A stretch of DNA of 64,000 nucleotides. It comes from Mytilisepta virgata. Taxonomy: Eukaryota > Mollusca > Bivalvia > Mytilida > Mytilidae. The stretch spans positions 40,745,135-40,809,134 of the forward strand of contig CM051517.1 in the NCBI GenBank assembly GCA_028015205.1. Reading direction: 5' to 3'. The notes under the pieces are model-generated. The model was given only the letters and a program-made list of their open reading frames with translations, did no database searches and was not told where the DNA came from. Made by a program: the position numbers and the translations under genes. Shown here piece after piece: positions 47,981 through 59,465 of this stretch; the first letter of the stretch is position 1, and every line of letters starts with the position of its first letter.

Positions 47981-50900
47981 TGATGAAGTATGTTTTGAAA
48001 GAAGAAAAAGAAAGAGGGTTAATGTTCACAAAATATTGTTCGACAAGGAAGATCTGAACAGATTCTTAACTCCATTTGTCGTAATAGGTAAAGTTTGTAT
48101 AATTTTAGCCGGAGCTCGATAAAAGACATTCTTTTTGAAATATTACAAGATATGGGATATAGTTTAACAAGGATAAAATGGATTTTTATTTTCTGGTTTG
48201 ATAGATAAAAATTGTATTTTGGTTCGAATAATCTACAAGTCTGATACGGAATATTATTATAATTAATTGGATAAGCAGAATTATTAAATGGTCAATTTAA
48301 TATTTGATTTTTGTTGTTGTTGCCGATTAAGCGTACAACCATATGTTGGCACATCTCAATTAAAGGTTCTTGAACTTAATATACATGGAGATCATACAGG
48401 TCAACAGGATATGTGTTCTCAGTTAAATAAAAGAATCCAATTAAACTCCAAGATATTTAACAAATATACCTGTCATATAAATATTTAAACATAAGAAAAT
48501 ATTCTATGATGTTTTTGCTTTTGTCGGTGTTTTCTTGTTACAAAATTGATGAAATTCGTTTTTTTTCTGGATAAATCGGAAAACAATCTCTATGTACAAA
48601 GTTATCTGAAAAATATTCGAGCCTAAATTCTTTATATTGTAAATTTTATTTTATTTACTCTTACATATTTATACCCATAGTTGATTCCATGCAACACCCT
48701 GTTTATACTTGTTTTCAAATTGGACTGCGTAATAATTTTCCTTTTCGTAGAGTTAACACTAATATACAGCCGTTAGGCTATCATTATACCAGCTTATTCC
48801 ATGTGAACTACGAATTTCAAAAGCTAAAAGCACAATATACAAAATGAAGCCAGCAAAGACGACCGTCAAAATAGTTATGGGCATATAGAGACCTTCCCCC
48901 AAATTGAGCCGACAGGGTACGCACCGATTGTGCATACGTGGTTTGTCATTCTGAAAATCATGTTAAATAAATTTCAAAACCAGGAAAATATCACAGTTGT
49001 AAAATCATGCGGTTATTGTTGTACACCATGGCTCTACCACTCGTCTCTAGTAAGGTGAAAAACCAACTCTAAGAACCGTAGAGCACATAGAGTGATACAT
49101 TGTAATACTCTTTTCGCATCTTGGTTAAAAATGCATCTCTGTTTTATGAAATTTCAGAAATCTTAACATTAACTGATACATGTATATACATAATGCCCTT
49201 CTATGAGCTATATCCTAATATTTGCATTTTTGAATTTCAAACGTGGTATGAAGTTTGCAATTTTGATATCAATTTCTTTGTGAACGGATTCATTGACTGA
49301 ACGGACAAATACGAAAGTTGATTGTGGTTGTTTTGAGCTATATACATAACCAATATTAATCATTTTGGCATATCCATACATATAATATTTCTGTAAAATA
49401 ATCTGACACTTTTATTGCTGAACTGACATTAGAAATTGAATCTGAAATATATATTTACATAAATTTTATAAATAATCCGTAGCGTTGTGTGTCTTTTTTT
49501 GGGTATGTATTCCAGCTACAGTTAAAGTTTCTTCATATGAGATGTAATTTCTCACAAAAGTACAGAGTTCTCCTGGTAACGTTTTCTTATAGCTTCAGAA
49601 TAGTTACTGACAAGAGCAGCTCTCTGCGCTCACTTTGGGAAACAGTTTAAAACCGATCAGTTCAGATCAGCTATATACAAAGCATACAATGCAGTTCATT
49701 TCATGCCTCTCGTGACCAGCTTTTATCCTTATAAGTGTACATTATTGAATTGATAGTTTTGATTCATCAAACGACGTTTAAGGAGGTTGTAACATGTTTC
49801 AATGGGGTTGTGGTTTAATGAGTGTATAGCTCATATTCCTCCATATTTTGTCTTTACATAAGTATATACATGTATATCTATATATTTATAACTCTTCTTC
49901 ACAACGATGAGATTTTGTAAACCCCCAACTGATTATTAATGTTTCCACCATTAGTGATTTAATAAATCTCCAACTTATTATTTATGTTTCCACCGTATGT
50001 GAGTTAGAATACTCTGAAAATAATTTTTCAGTTGTTTTGAATTTTATATCTTGACAGATTTGTATAATCATTTATTTTATCATTGGTTTATCGTATAAAA
50101 AAATCGGATATGATGTCTATCGCATATTTAATATACAAAATGTTTGAAAAGAAGTACGTGAGCATAATGCATCATCTTGACACATGGTGGTATATAAACT
50201 TAAAATCCGAGCTATTTGTTTGTCAACAGATCGTAAAACTGAATCTAAAATATGGATAAATTTCTTTTTACAGATCGTACGTAGTTTCTTCTATTGTGTT
50301 GGCCTCCCGTTATAGTAAATAACACGGTAAAATTTTCACAATACATTTGTATCATTTAAGCTAAACTTTTGTATTATGAAATATTACTTTACATTACTTT
50401 ACCCTTCAAAAACTTTGAATAACAATCGAAAGTCAGCTTCACTTTTATTATGAAGAAGACAAAATTTATAGGCTTTCTGAATATTATTTGACTGAGGAAC
50501 GGACAAATTTGTTTAAATTGAGTTTTTATTACTGTTCCATTCACAACTATCACACGTATAGCATGTATAGGAGAGGCCACAACGACGTTTAAGTAAGTGT
50601 GTATTTGGTATATAAAAACTTAGAGTTACCGCTTAAAATTTATAGAAAGGAAGGCTTATCCGTTTTTTAATTTGTGAATATATATGTAGTAAGGTACAAA
50701 TTAAAGATTAGAGATTTTAGAGATCCGAAAGTAGTTATTAAAAGACATTATTTGTGAATATATGAGCTCACACATAAGTTATACAAATTTATACAGATAG
50801 AGAACCAGGGAATATAGAGGAGTTGCTTAAAATTAAGGAAAAATGTGTCAGTGTATCAACATCGGGTCTTTTTTCACTTTTAAGGTTTGTTAACTAGGGT

Positions 50901-52453
50901 AAGTCCAGGGCTCGGATTATATACACGATTAGTCTTTATGATTTGGATCTCTTAAAATGAAAGAAAGTAAAAAAATTGGTATCAAAGGATGTTTGTAGTT
51001 TTACAAATTACGATAACATTTATTTTCGATAAGATAACGTAAAAGCGCTCTTAAATTGCAAATGTAGGCCCGCTGTTTATTGTCTATAAAGCACTATATC
51101 AGAATATCAACAGTTAAATTTTAGAAGTACCCTACGGAGTTACATAACGTTTAAATAAAAATAAACATCGCATGAAAAGCAAATTATTTCCAATATGGTG
51201 TCTATGAAATTCATTTTCTGAGGTTTACATTAACTATTCATAAAAAAAACCTGGAACAATCGTAAAATCTTGAATACGAATACATATGCATGTACTATAG
51301 AAATTATTATATTATTTGATATCAATTATATAAATTACTATTTCTCTACAATTTACGTTATTACTATTATATTAGAAATGTAATATCGTATTCTGGATAT
51401 CCTATTAATTTTCATTACATTCATTTCAAACTTAATATTTTAAATGCCCTTGAAGACCATTCGAAGACATTTGTTGATATCTCAGTAATAATTTTCTCCC
51501 GAAGTCGAATATTTACTGATATTGAAGAATTGTTATTAAGTTAACACAATATTTCCTGTCCGTATTTCCTGTACAAATGTGATCCATGACACAAATCCAT
51601 TGGTTTCTGACATGTCTGAAGGAGTCCGTCTTGATGTACTATATATAAGGATGCAAACAAGCTGGTAACATATAATACGCAAAACAAAACAATTGAATTT
51701 AAAGGAAGTTTTTTTTCATTATTTGAAGCCGATGGATTAATCTTTAGAATAACTGTGTATGCAGTTTAAGATTTGTTTTGAATGGGATTAGATATATCTG
51801 TTATTAAAGTTTCATTTTTATCGAATTTATATACAAGGATGGGAAATATTACTCTTCCCTATCATTTGTTACATGTTTAATTGTTCCTTGTATAGACTTG
51901 TTACCTAATGTCCCAAGGCTTTGTAATCAGGTGTGGATTTGACAGGTAGATTTGTAAATTCCGATGTAGAACGAAGCGTTAGGTCGAGATATAATTGGAT
52001 GTCAATAGGTTATCTGTAAGAGACTACTTTATCAGAAATTCATATAAATATTCATGAACTTTTTCCCTCGGTGTATATCAACTAAAGGGAAGTGGTAATG
52101 GAAAATAACCATAGAACTAAAATGACACTAAATTGCAAAAATATGTATTACTTTATTTTGCAATTTCAAATTAAATTTCTTTCGTGACAATTAAAAGTAT
52201 TCTTGGAAAAGAATAAAAGTCGTATTGCTTTACTTAATATATTTAACAAGGTTTTCTCAATATTACCGTAATTAAACCCCACAGGTAAGCAAATATCAAG
52301 ATCGTAATCAGTAACATTTATTCATTAACTTTTCTTTCTAAATTAAAAATCAAGCGAAATTCATTTTTTTTTAAATTCTACAATTAAGTAAATGGAAATT
52401 TACTGTATTCTGTGGGAAAAAGACTATTTATTTTCATTAGAAGAAATATCGTT
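47981..52453. other. AT-rich non-coding stretch, nothing recognised
   Basis: Long gene-poor DNA with only short incidental open frames. TACATGTA octamers lie near 49183 and 49868. Confidence 0.45.
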
Positions 52454-52672
52454 TTAGGAGAAAATGCTTTCAATGTACGATTTTAAAAGAAATTGTGGTC
52501 TCTTTTTGCATAATTCTTGCAGCCCTTTTTGTAACTTATACAATTTTTCTAAATTTACTAAACTAGCTTGCCCCCATATTGTACAATAGTAACCTAACAA
52601 TGGTAAGATGTAACCATTATAGTACAAAATTAAACCTTCTGATGGAAGATAAAATTTTAATCTGCACATCAA
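52454..52672 (-). pseudogene. LINE reverse-transcriptase C-terminal remnant
   Basis: The 72-residue minus-strand frame contains FYLPSEGLILYYNGYILPLL, YYCTIWGQAS and NLEKLYKLQKG. This is the familiar post-catalytic segment of non-LTR reverse transcriptases (LYNSYILPHLDYC.IWG…LEKLQKRA). The catalytic core is missing on one side and the downstream segment on the other. It is a short relic of a LINE unrelated to the long element at 54-59 kb. Confidence 0.6.
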
Positions 52673-53264
52673 TCCAAGTCGGACTTGAAAATGTGAACCC
52701 TCGGGTGGAATTGTCCAATCTCACATCTTAGACCATGACTGATTATTATAGACTAATATAGTCTTACATCATTCGACACAAAACGTCACGTCACAGTACA
52801 TTTCGTCGACGTCATAATGCCAAAACGTCAAGAAAACACAAACTTTTCCTGATTTGAACAAAAAATGTCCAAAAGAAATTTTATAAAATTAAAACTACTA
52901 CATGATTCTAATTTGGAATTTAATTTCAAGTTTTATACTTTTAATTTAAAACCAATTTACCTACGATCTTTCTCTAGAATCCTTGGTTTTATAGGAACAT
53001 TTTTTCGGCCACCGCAACCATTCTCATTTCCGAATTATTTCTTTGAATTTGTTTGGTCTGTAATGAGAGAAAATTTATCACTCATACAGAAAGATGTAAA
53101 TTCAATTCAATTCTTTATTCTCATACAGCCAATACATTGGTACAGAGAAAATCTATATCCACCTCGGGATCACATGTTTTATTGTCAAACACTCGGCAAG
53201 CCCCGTGTCTGACAGAAAAATGTGACCCATCGGATGGAATTCCCCTATCCTACATCTCTGTATG
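52673..53264. other. Composite of repeat fragments
   Basis: A block at 52686-52730 (AAATGTGAACCCTCGGGTGG …) recurs in direct orientation at 53213-53258 (AAATGTGACCCATCGGATGG …). ACGTC motifs cluster at 52785-52835. At 53100-53135, CAATTCTTTATTCTCATACA is the reverse complement of a LINE-type 3' end. No gene. Confidence 0.4.
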
Positions 53265-53570
53265 AAAGATAGTTATAATCTGTTTATATGTTATAATCTT
53301 CAGAACGAAAGGAAAGAATTTTTGAAATCTCAATATATAAAAAGACCGAACTGCCTGAATTTTCTAAATTGATGAATACAACTGAATGTAACGGTACATT
53401 TATGTAAAATACAGTATGTTACACTCCCTAGGATAAATATTTTCTAATATACTCTTGTCTTACCTTTGTATAGATTTATGTGATGTATTATTTAGTTTTT
53501 TTGTATGTATCTTTATACCAATGTATATTTGGTTTGTGAGAATAAAGATATATAAGTTCCTAATGCCATA
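53265..53570 (+). pseudogene. Probable LINE 3'-end fragment
   Basis: Frame-shifted translation gives NERKEFLKSQYIKRPNCLNF near 53300-53365, followed by T-rich 3'-UTR-like sequence. It ends at TTTGTGAGAATAAAGATATA (about 53535-53554), the kind of 3' terminus seen on mollusc LINEs. The reverse-transcriptase domain itself is absent, and there are several stops. Assignment rests on pattern recognition only. Confidence 0.4.
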
Positions 53571-53744
53571 GATTTAGGTAGTAAATTTGTATACAGAATT
53601 AATATCTTAAACATCAAAATAGGTTAATTGAACAGAAATTATATGTACAATGTATGTGGATTGTATTTAGACCTTGTGGCTTCGACAGTATTCGTGAAAG
53701 TTTTGTTGAAAAGTTATAGGGGAGTAGCATATGACTATTTAGAT

Positions 53745-53765
53745 GGGGGGGGGGGGGGGGGGGGG
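53745..53765 (+). repeat. G21 homopolymer tract
   Basis: Twenty-one consecutive G in AT-rich DNA. No adjacent element was recognised. Confidence 0.95.
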
Positions 53766-54162
53766 CAAAAGAAATGATCCTACCAAGAATTCAGGATCAT
53801 GGATTACTTTAGTATCCCTACGTGCGTGATTTTTTTTCAAAGACCACTATTGATTCACTTCACCTTAGAAGCTTTTTTTTCACAAAATTTAAAACCTACA
53901 TGCACATTGATCTACAATTTCATGTCCATTTCAAAAATCCAAATGGTTGCTCCTCCATTAGATAATGCAGAATGTAGATAATACGGACAAATTATTTACG
54001 TTATCGTTACGTAATACATTGTTGAATACACAAGGAAAAGAATTTCGATAATTAATATTTAGCATTATATACAGTTAATTAATTTTTACCATGTTTTGTT
54101 AACTGAACAACCAAATGTATTGTAATCGGAAGTCGATGAATTATTGACCGTATTGTCCGATA

Positions 54163-54176
54163 AATAATGATAACTT
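54163..54176. repeat. LINE target-site duplication, 3' side
   Basis: AATAATGATAACTT, identical to 59452-59465, immediately abuts the T-rich (reverse-complement A-rich) tail of the minus-strand LINE. Confidence 0.7.
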
Positions 54177-54396
54177 TTTTATAATTTTTATTTTTTTTCA
54201 CATATATAATGTACAGTTTTACATAAACAAATTACATACTCAATTATTCACTGACTCACACATTCTTTCATACCAAAATGAATATTAATTTCCGATTTGA
54301 CTAGTATTTTAATTCAACAATGTCAAAGGACTGAAAAAGAAAGAAGGGGATTAATAAAAAGTATATGCATATATTATTCAAAACTGTAAAAACAGC

Positions 54397-57300
54397 CTAA
54401 AAATCATCAAATAATTTTTCATATCTGAGCCATCTTTTTTCAAAATTATATTGTTTCCCATTTATTATGGCTATATATCTATCTATCTTGTAATAATTAT
54501 AGATTTCAATTTTCAGAGAAGACAAATTTAGATTCTCATTTCTGCATCTTTGTCTGTATATATAGTATTTAAAAATAATTATTAAGAGGTTCTCAATGGT
54601 AGAGTTATGCTGAATTTTCCCAAATAAAATTTGACATTTTGAAAAATTTAGTAACACTGAAGTTTTGTCATAAATCCAATTCTCAAAACTTAAGAAAAAA
54701 TTGTTTACAACATCACATTCAAAAAAGATGTGAACAATTGTTTCTTCTTCTATCTGACAGAAAGAGCAGATAGAATTATCCCTGATTTTTATCATTGATA
54801 AATATCTATTTGTTGCTAAAATTCTATGGATAATTCTGAACTGAAACCATTGTAGTTTAGTATCTTTTGTTAAGCTAAAGTTCAATTTATGAATTGATTT
54901 CCAATCCAAATCAAATGTATTCAAAGAATATGCCCATTTATCTTTGTATTTCTGTGGTGTTCTGATATCTTTAATAAAATATTTGTAGAACATATTGGCT
55001 CCTTTTTCAAAAAGTATGATTTTTTCAACATTTTCAGGAATGAATGGCCGCAAAGGAATATTGACTGGATTTAATTGGCGAAGACAGGGCCATCTATTCA
55101 AGATTGCATTTCTTATTCCATAAAATAAAGTTACTGGGGGCGTTATGCCATACAAGTCACAAAAATCTTGAAATTCCAGAAAATGACCGTTTTGATCAAA
55201 AAGGTCACTAACACAGTATAGACCTTTATTAAACCAATTTTTATAAAAAACAGTTTTGTTGTTAACTTTTATATTAGAATTCTTCCAAATAGGATTTTTC
55301 AAAATATTTTCCGTTGTGTTATCTTTATTTAACTGCTGATATTTGGCAAATGACTCAAAAACGTTTTTCCAAAATTTATTACTACATTTAGACCCCAGCT
55401 CTGACATATAATAATCACCAAATAATGCAATTTTACTAAAGCTTAAATCAGTATGACTTAATAACAAATGCTTCCATGATGATTCACTCTTAAAGAATCT
55501 TCTTATCCATGTAATTTTCAGTGATTTAATAAAAGATTCCAAATGGATCATATCACACCCTCCAGACTCAAAATTCTGAATCATCAAACTTCTTGCAATT
55601 TTATCATGACCATTCCAAATATATCTAAATAAAATACTCTCTAGTTTTTTAAGAAATGTATTGTTCGGGTTGGGAATCGCAATAAAGAGATGTGTAAGTA
55701 TTGGAATCAACAGAGTTTTTACTACTGTTATTTTTCCTAATACACTAATATTTCGCTTTTCCCACTCTTTTACACGTTTTTCCACAAGGTTTATCTTTTT
55801 AGCAAAATTAAGCCTTTCAATTTCATCTAAATTTGTATCAAAGGTTATTCCTAAAATATCAAATGGTTCATCAGACCAGCTTAATTTTCTATCTTTACAT
55901 AATCTTTCATTGCTATGAACCTTAGACCCTATCCAGATTGCTTTAGTTTTATCAAAATTTGGTGTTAAGCCAGAGTATTTTGAAAACTGCTCTAACAAAT
56001 CTAGAGTTTTTTTCAAACTTTTTTCGGACCCATCAAGAAATATTCCTGTATCATCTGCATATTGAAAAAGCCTGTATTCATGGTTCTTGATATTGATGCC
56101 CTTTATATCTTTGTTATTTCTAATCAAAATCCCCATTATTTCAACACACAACAAAAAAAGATAAGGGGATATGGGATCACCTTGTCTACAACCCCTCCCA
56201 ATGGAAAAAAATTCAGAAAAGTTACCACATTGTAAAACACATAGATTAATTTCATTGTTTAATGTTTTTATATAATCTATAAAACAATCGCTAAAATTGA
56301 AGAAGTGCAATACTTGGTATAAAAACCTCCAAGACACAGAATCAAAGGCTTTTTCAAAGTCAATTAGCAACAATAATCCTGGGATCATCCATTCCTCTGT
56401 GGAATGTATTATATCATATACTAGCCTTGTATTTTCGCCTATATATCTTCCTTTCAAAAATCCTTTTTGATTTTCATGAATAAGTTTATCGAGCACAGAT
56501 TTTAGTCTTTTTGCCAAACATCCAGATAATAATTTATATGTTATATTAAGAAGAGATATTGGACGCCAATTTTTTAAAAATTCTCTGGGTTTATCCCCCT
56601 TGGGTAGGATAGTAATTACCCCTTGTCGTTGAGTGATTGATAATTTTTTATATTTAAGTCCATAATTGAACGAGCGAACAACAAAATAGCCAATATCACG
56701 CCAAAAAAATTTAAAAAATTCAGCTGTATATCCATCTGAGCCTGGAGATTTGTCATTTTTCATATTTTTTAATGTTTCTGAAGCTTCTTTAAATGTTATT
56801 TCCCCTTCGAGAGATTCTGATTCTATTCTATTTAATCTAGGTATATCATATGAATTCAAAGTGACATCTAAGTCAACAGCATACAGAGAATCATCTCTAC
56901 TTTTATAAAGATTATTGTAAAATATTTTAACTTCATTTAAAATTTGATCCTGTTGAATTATTTTTTCACCTTTTGTATTCACCACTTCTGTTAAAGTTTT
57001 ATTTACATAGTTGCGTTTCTCAAGAGCACAGAAATATTTTGATGGTTTTTCACCATTTTCAATCCAATTTACTTTAGATCTGAGGATTGTACCCTTTAGA
57101 TCTTCTTTTCTTAATTGTTCTAGTTCTGTATTAATTTCTATAAGTATTTCAGAAACTAAATCAGATTGTCCCTTGTTAGTTATTTCCTCTAGGAGCTTTA
57201 TTTGTCTACTTAATGACATTTCTTTCTCTTTCTTTTCTCTCTTAATTTTAGCAGAGAAAGGAATTGACATACCCCGTATTTCTAATAAAAGAAGTTCTAA

Positions 57301-58275
57301 AAACATTTGATCAGAAACAGTAAATTCAATATCTCTATCATCAATGTCTTTAATAGAATCTCTATTGTAAGGAAAAGCAGCATATTTTCCCTTGGCATCA
57401 GAGATTATATCTTTAATTTTAGAAATATATTCTTTATTTTTTAATAATTGATTGTTAAATTTCCAGAAGCCTCTACCCTTTGTGAAATCTGAAATGTTCA
57501 GTTCTAATTCAATACACGAATGGTCAGTTCTGTATCCTGGATGTACATCAACTTTGCCTACCAAGGACATGAGTTCTTCAGAAATAAGAAAAAAATCCAA
57601 ACGTGCCTTTTTAATTGGTTTTCTTTTAAACCAGGTAAATCTTTTGAAAGATGGATTTTTTACTCTCCACGGATCCTGGAGATTAAGTTGTTCCTTAATT
57701 TTTAATACTTCATCTCTTGCTTTAGGATTATTCAAATTCAGATAGTTATAGCAATCTAATTTAAAGTCTTGTATAAGATTCCAGTCACCACAGAAAATAG
57801 TAAAATCTGTGTCAAAATTATAAACCTCATTTATCAAATTAGTGTAAAAATTTGGATTATCTTGGTTTGGACCATATATATTAACAAGAGTTAAAGTAAA
57901 TCTTTTAGCAATTTCTATTTCAAGAATAATAAAATTTCCCTCTCCATCTGCTCTCTCCTTTAGAATTTTAAATTCAAAATTATTATTAAATAAAATAGCT
58001 ACACCTCTTGACATAGAAGTACCGCCACTTAAATAAATATCATAGCCCCATTGTGCTCTTATATATTTGTAATCCTTATTCTCAAAATGAGTGTCTTGTA
58101 AACAGTATATTGAACATTTTTTTTCCCTGAGGAATTTGAATACATCTTTTCTCTTCATTTTATCCCCTAATCCTCTACAATTTACACTCAAAATTTTAAT
58201 ATTATCCGCCATATTCATAAAAAATTGTGTTTTCATTAAAACATTTTTTTTTTTCACTCTCATACAAACATTCAT
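54397..58275 (-). CDS. LINE ORF2: AP endonuclease + reverse transcriptase
   Basis: This 1292-residue polyprotein nicks chromosomal DNA and copies its own RNA at the nick. The apurinic-type endonuclease spans about residues 25-255: N32 in SVNCRG, LQDTH at 59-63, GDWN at 163-166 and the TDHS site at 250-253. The usual catalytic E of LQET is D61, a conservative change. A linker and charged coil (about 340-400) follow. The reverse transcriptase spans about 500-810, with LPKGD, NWRPISLL, DFEKAFD at 639-645 and the catalytic YADD at 739-742. Near the C-terminus a CX2CX8HX4C zinc motif uses C1170, C1173, H1182 and C1187. The length and order fit the L1 group, probably its Tx1 side. The first ATG is at 58275, but MADNIKIL at residue 23 lies closest to the domain start. 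No stop or frameshift is visible. Confidence 0.93.
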   Translation of the reverse strand: MNVCMRVKKKNVLMKTQFFMNMADNIKILSVNCRGLGDKMKRKDVFKFLREKKCSIYCLQDTHFENKDYKYIRAQWGYDIYLSGGTSMSRGVAILFNNNFEFKILKERADGEGNFIILEIEIAKRFTLTLVNIYGPNQDNPNFYTNLINEVYNFDTDFTIFCGDWNLIQDFKLDCYNYLNLNNPKARDEVLKIKEQLNLQDPWRVKNPSFKRFTWFKRKPIKKARLDFFLISEELMSLVGKVDVHPGYRTDHSCIELELNISDFTKGRGFWKFNNQLLKNKEYISKIKDIISDAKGKYAAFPYNRDSIKDIDDRDIEFTVSDQMFLELLLLEIRGMSIPFSAKIKREKKEKEMSLSRQIKLLEEITNKGQSDLVSEILIEINTELEQLRKEDLKGTILRSKVNWIENGEKPSKYFCALEKRNYVNKTLTEVVNTKGEKIIQQDQILNEVKIFYNNLYKSRDDSLYAVDLDVTLNSYDIPRLNRIESESLEGEITFKEASETLKNMKNDKSPGSDGYTAEFFKFFWRDIGYFVVRSFNYGLKYKKLSITQRQGVITILPKGDKPREFLKNWRPISLLNITYKLLSGCLAKRLKSVLDKLIHENQKGFLKGRYIGENTRLVYDIIHSTEEWMIPGLLLLIDFEKAFDSVSWRFLYQVLHFFNFSDCFIDYIKTLNNEINLCVLQCGNFSEFFSIGRGCRQGDPISPYLFLLCVEIMGILIRNNKDIKGINIKNHEYRLFQYADDTGIFLDGSEKSLKKTLDLLEQFSKYSGLTPNFDKTKAIWIGSKVHSNERLCKDRKLSWSDEPFDILGITFDTNLDEIERLNFAKKINLVEKRVKEWEKRNISVLGKITVVKTLLIPILTHLFIAIPNPNNTFLKKLESILFRYIWNGHDKIARSLMIQNFESGGCDMIHLESFIKSLKITWIRRFFKSESSWKHLLLSHTDLSFSKIALFGDYYMSELGSKCSNKFWKNVFESFAKYQQLNKDNTTENILKNPIWKNSNIKVNNKTVFYKNWFNKGLYCVSDLFDQNGHFLEFQDFCDLYGITPPVTLFYGIRNAILNRWPCLRQLNPVNIPLRPFIPENVEKIILFEKGANMFYKYFIKDIRTPQKYKDKWAYSLNTFDLDWKSIHKLNFSLTKDTKLQWFQFRIIHRILATNRYLSMIKIRDNSICSFCQIEEETIVHIFFECDVVNNFFLSFENWIYDKTSVLLNFSKCQILFGKIQHNSTIENLLIIIFKYYIYRQRCRNENLNLSSLKIEIYNYYKIDRYIAIINGKQYNFEKRWLRYEKLFDDF

Positions 58276-58656
58276 ACATAAAACAATACAAGTATTCCAG
58301 CATACACATTTTCATATAAATTGTTTATTAAGTACATACAATGCCCCATATTAACATACACATTTTCATAATAATTGTTCAATTTCGTGTATTAGCCCCT
58401 TTAAAATATTTATCTTGTATATATAATTTTCCACAGCCAAAATACCCATAATAATATTTATACATGTATCAATTCTGGTCAGTTAATATTTAAGGTTTAA
58501 TTTCAATGGTTCTTAAGAAAGACTTAATTGATAAATTACACAATATAGATCTTTAACTTATAACCTCTTTCTCAAAAAAAAAAAAAAAAAAGAGGGGCAT
58601 TCCTTATGGCAGTGGCCCTCCAGTTACTTTCGTAATATAAAATATAAAGAAAAGCA

Positions 58657-58702
<46 letters not shown>

Positions 58703-59451
58703 TAATAAGCTTGTATTACACATAGACATGTTTCTTTTCTTTTTAATCAATCAAATTACCTGAAGTCTGTATAATCATTTAAAACTAGTTAAAGAAAGAT
58801 AACTCTAGAGTTATCAATGATTCTGCTAAAAAAAAAAATTTTTTTTTTTTTTTTTTCCCCAAAGACTGTTTATGTTTCTAACATTTCATTATTTCTGCAT
58901 AAAACCTAAACCTTTCTTCTTTCCTCTATTTACTTTCACTTCTAAATTTGTAGCAATGGTAAATAGCTTAATTTTACTTGTACCTAAAAGCATGCATTTA
59001 CCTTAATGCAAATTAAATAATCATATTTTTTTTCTTTAACTAAGTATACAATAACAGCACTGCATATATACATCATTATTTTGTAATAAAATAGTATAGC
59101 ATTTCAGTCATATTTTTATTTGCACTGTTTGTAATACCTATGTTATACAACCATACTACATGTATAATGCTATTCCTGTTCTATAATGGAGAATGTTCAT
59201 AAATTGCTCACAATTACCTGTATTGTGTTCAGGCTCAAGAACATAAATTTTGTTAAAATATAACTCTTATGTGTATAAAAATGAACAAAAGTAGGGCAAC
59301 TGTCATAAAAACTATCCATCTCTACTATATTATAATGTTTTTCATTTCTAAAGTAGTTTTCAATTATTATTATTGTTAGAAAATTTATATATTTTTTCCT
59401 AAAGGTACCTATCATCTGAGTCATAAATTTCTATCGTTTTCACAAAGCTGC
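58276..59451 (-). other. 5' region of the LINE with homopolymer tracts, no ORF1
   Basis: Contains A18 (58574-58591), A40 (58660-58699) and A11T18 (58828-58856) on the plus strand. The minus-strand transcript would carry poly(U) runs. The longest minus-strand frame (59197-59424, 75 codons) resembles no ORF1. A small plus-strand insertion with an A40 tail is an alternative explanation for the longest tract. Confidence 0.5.
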
Positions 59452-59465
59452 AATAATGATAACTT
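59452..59465. repeat. LINE target-site duplication, 5' side
   Basis: AATAATGATAACTT, identical to 54163-54176. It marks the presumed 5' end of the minus-strand LINE. Confidence 0.65.

Larger units (their letters stand above)
54177..59451 (-). mobile_element. L1/Tx1-like non-LTR retrotransposon, apparently full length
   Basis: About 5.3 kb on the minus strand. The 3' end is an A-rich tail (complement of 54177-54198, with an AATAAA at 54192-54187), followed by a 14-bp flanking repeat shared with 59452-59465. One long frame (54397-58275) encodes endonuclease plus reverse transcriptase. The roughly 1.2-kb 5' region (58276-59451) contains homopolymer tracts but no recognisable ORF1. The unbroken frame and perfect flanking duplication point to a recent insertion. 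The 5' boundary depends on the duplication being real. Confidence 0.75.

Noticed and set aside
55661..57745. Plus-strand open frames inside the LINE (for example 57011-57310, 57452-57745)
   Set aside because: Antisense shadows of the 1292-codon reverse-transcriptase frame.
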